From: Helicobacteraceae bacterium | GTDB taxonomy: Bacteria; Campylobacterota; Campylobacteria; Campylobacterales; Sulfurimonadaceae | DNA: 23,296 nt | Direction of reading: 5' to 3' | NCBI GenBank assembly: GCA_027084065.1 | Contig: JALWLR010000082.1 | Span: 1-23,296, forward strand | Part shown: positions 23,141 to 23,296 of the stretch, piece by piece | Layout of the letters: the number at the start of each line of letters is the position of its first letter | How positions within the stretch are numbered: the stretch's first letter is position 1 | Notes under the pieces: generated by a model | The model's input: only the letters and a program-made list of their open reading frames with translations | Databases searched by the model: none | Told to the model about the DNA's origin: nothing | Position numbers and translations under genes: made by a program

Positions 23141-23296
23141 TTAAATTACTGAAACCATTTCAGCTGCATATGCAAGGATATTGAATACTTTTTCATTTTT
23201 TTCATTTTTGAAGTCACTTACAGTATGACCATTAGCCAAATGAATCAATAAATCAATCATTATCTTTTCATCTTTATCTTGTTCCCATTGTAAGTC
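23141..23296 (-). CDS. C-terminal fragment of an unknown protein (cut by window edge)
   Basis: The frame is open at the right edge and ends with TAA at 23141-23143, giving the last 51 residues. The fragment is charged and helical-looking (DKDEKIMIDLLIHLANG, then an asparagine/lysine-rich loop, then VFNILAYAAEMVSVI). No motif allows a family call. The stop abuts the ATG of the 61-codon ORF, so both are likely in one operon with dgt. Confidence 0.5.
   Translation of the reverse strand, partial: DLQWEQDKDEKIMIDLLIHLANGHTVSDFKNEKNEKVFNILAYAAEMVSVI

Overview
The window looks like a chromosomal segment of a free-living Campylobacterota (the former Epsilonproteobacteria), AT-rich and close to genera such as Sulfurimonas or Sulfurovum; the genus cannot be settled by reading. 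The pointers are a close PglK-type glycan flippase, the S4-protein / tsaE / lptB / rpoN neighbourhood known from Campylobacter, a short GalU, and TATAAT boxes without a clear -35. Every protein gene except one 35-codon ORF is on the minus strand. The only plus-strand block is three tRNA genes followed by that ORF. No gene-free stretch exceeds 300 bases; the longest is about 150.

Right to left, in the direction of transcription: (1) 23296-21513 holds the tail of an unknown gene, a 61-codon ORF and a dGTPase (dgt), all abutting or overlapping. (2) 21512-19941 is a Fic-domain gene whose promoter carries three helically phased direct repeats and whose natural start codon appears to be ATC. (3) 19849-11865 is a tightly packed run of ten genes: S4 RNA-binding protein, trpD, tsaE, lptB, rpoN, an inositol-monophosphatase-family phosphatase, nadK, a HIT protein, a GH18-GH114 lipoprotein and a thiamine-binding-fold (MTH1187/DUF77) protein. 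Most neighbours overlap by 1-16 bases. (4) 11807-6890 is a three-gene signalling operon: TonB-dependent receptor, small secreted protein, membrane GGDEF-EAL protein. It has its own promoter, flanked by a perfect inverted repeat. (5) 6796-5084 is a siroheme nitrite/sulfite reductase gene. (6) 4708-5087 on the plus strand is tRNA-Gln, initiator tRNA-Met, an identical tRNA-Gln and a 35-residue membrane peptide. (7) 4564-1 is a surface-glycan locus: galU, pglK, a Stealth-family sugar-phosphate transferase and a GT4 glycosyltransferase cut by the window edge.

The most unusual items are the GH18-GH114 double hydrolase, the receptor/secreted protein/c-di-GMP operon, the fic gene with phased operator-like repeats and a non-canonical start, a Stealth transferase in a PglK locus, the coupling of nadK to a phosphatase gene, and an apparent excess of the octamer TACATGCA. 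Motif and start-site statements come from direct reading. Family names come from remembered family patterns, with no database search.
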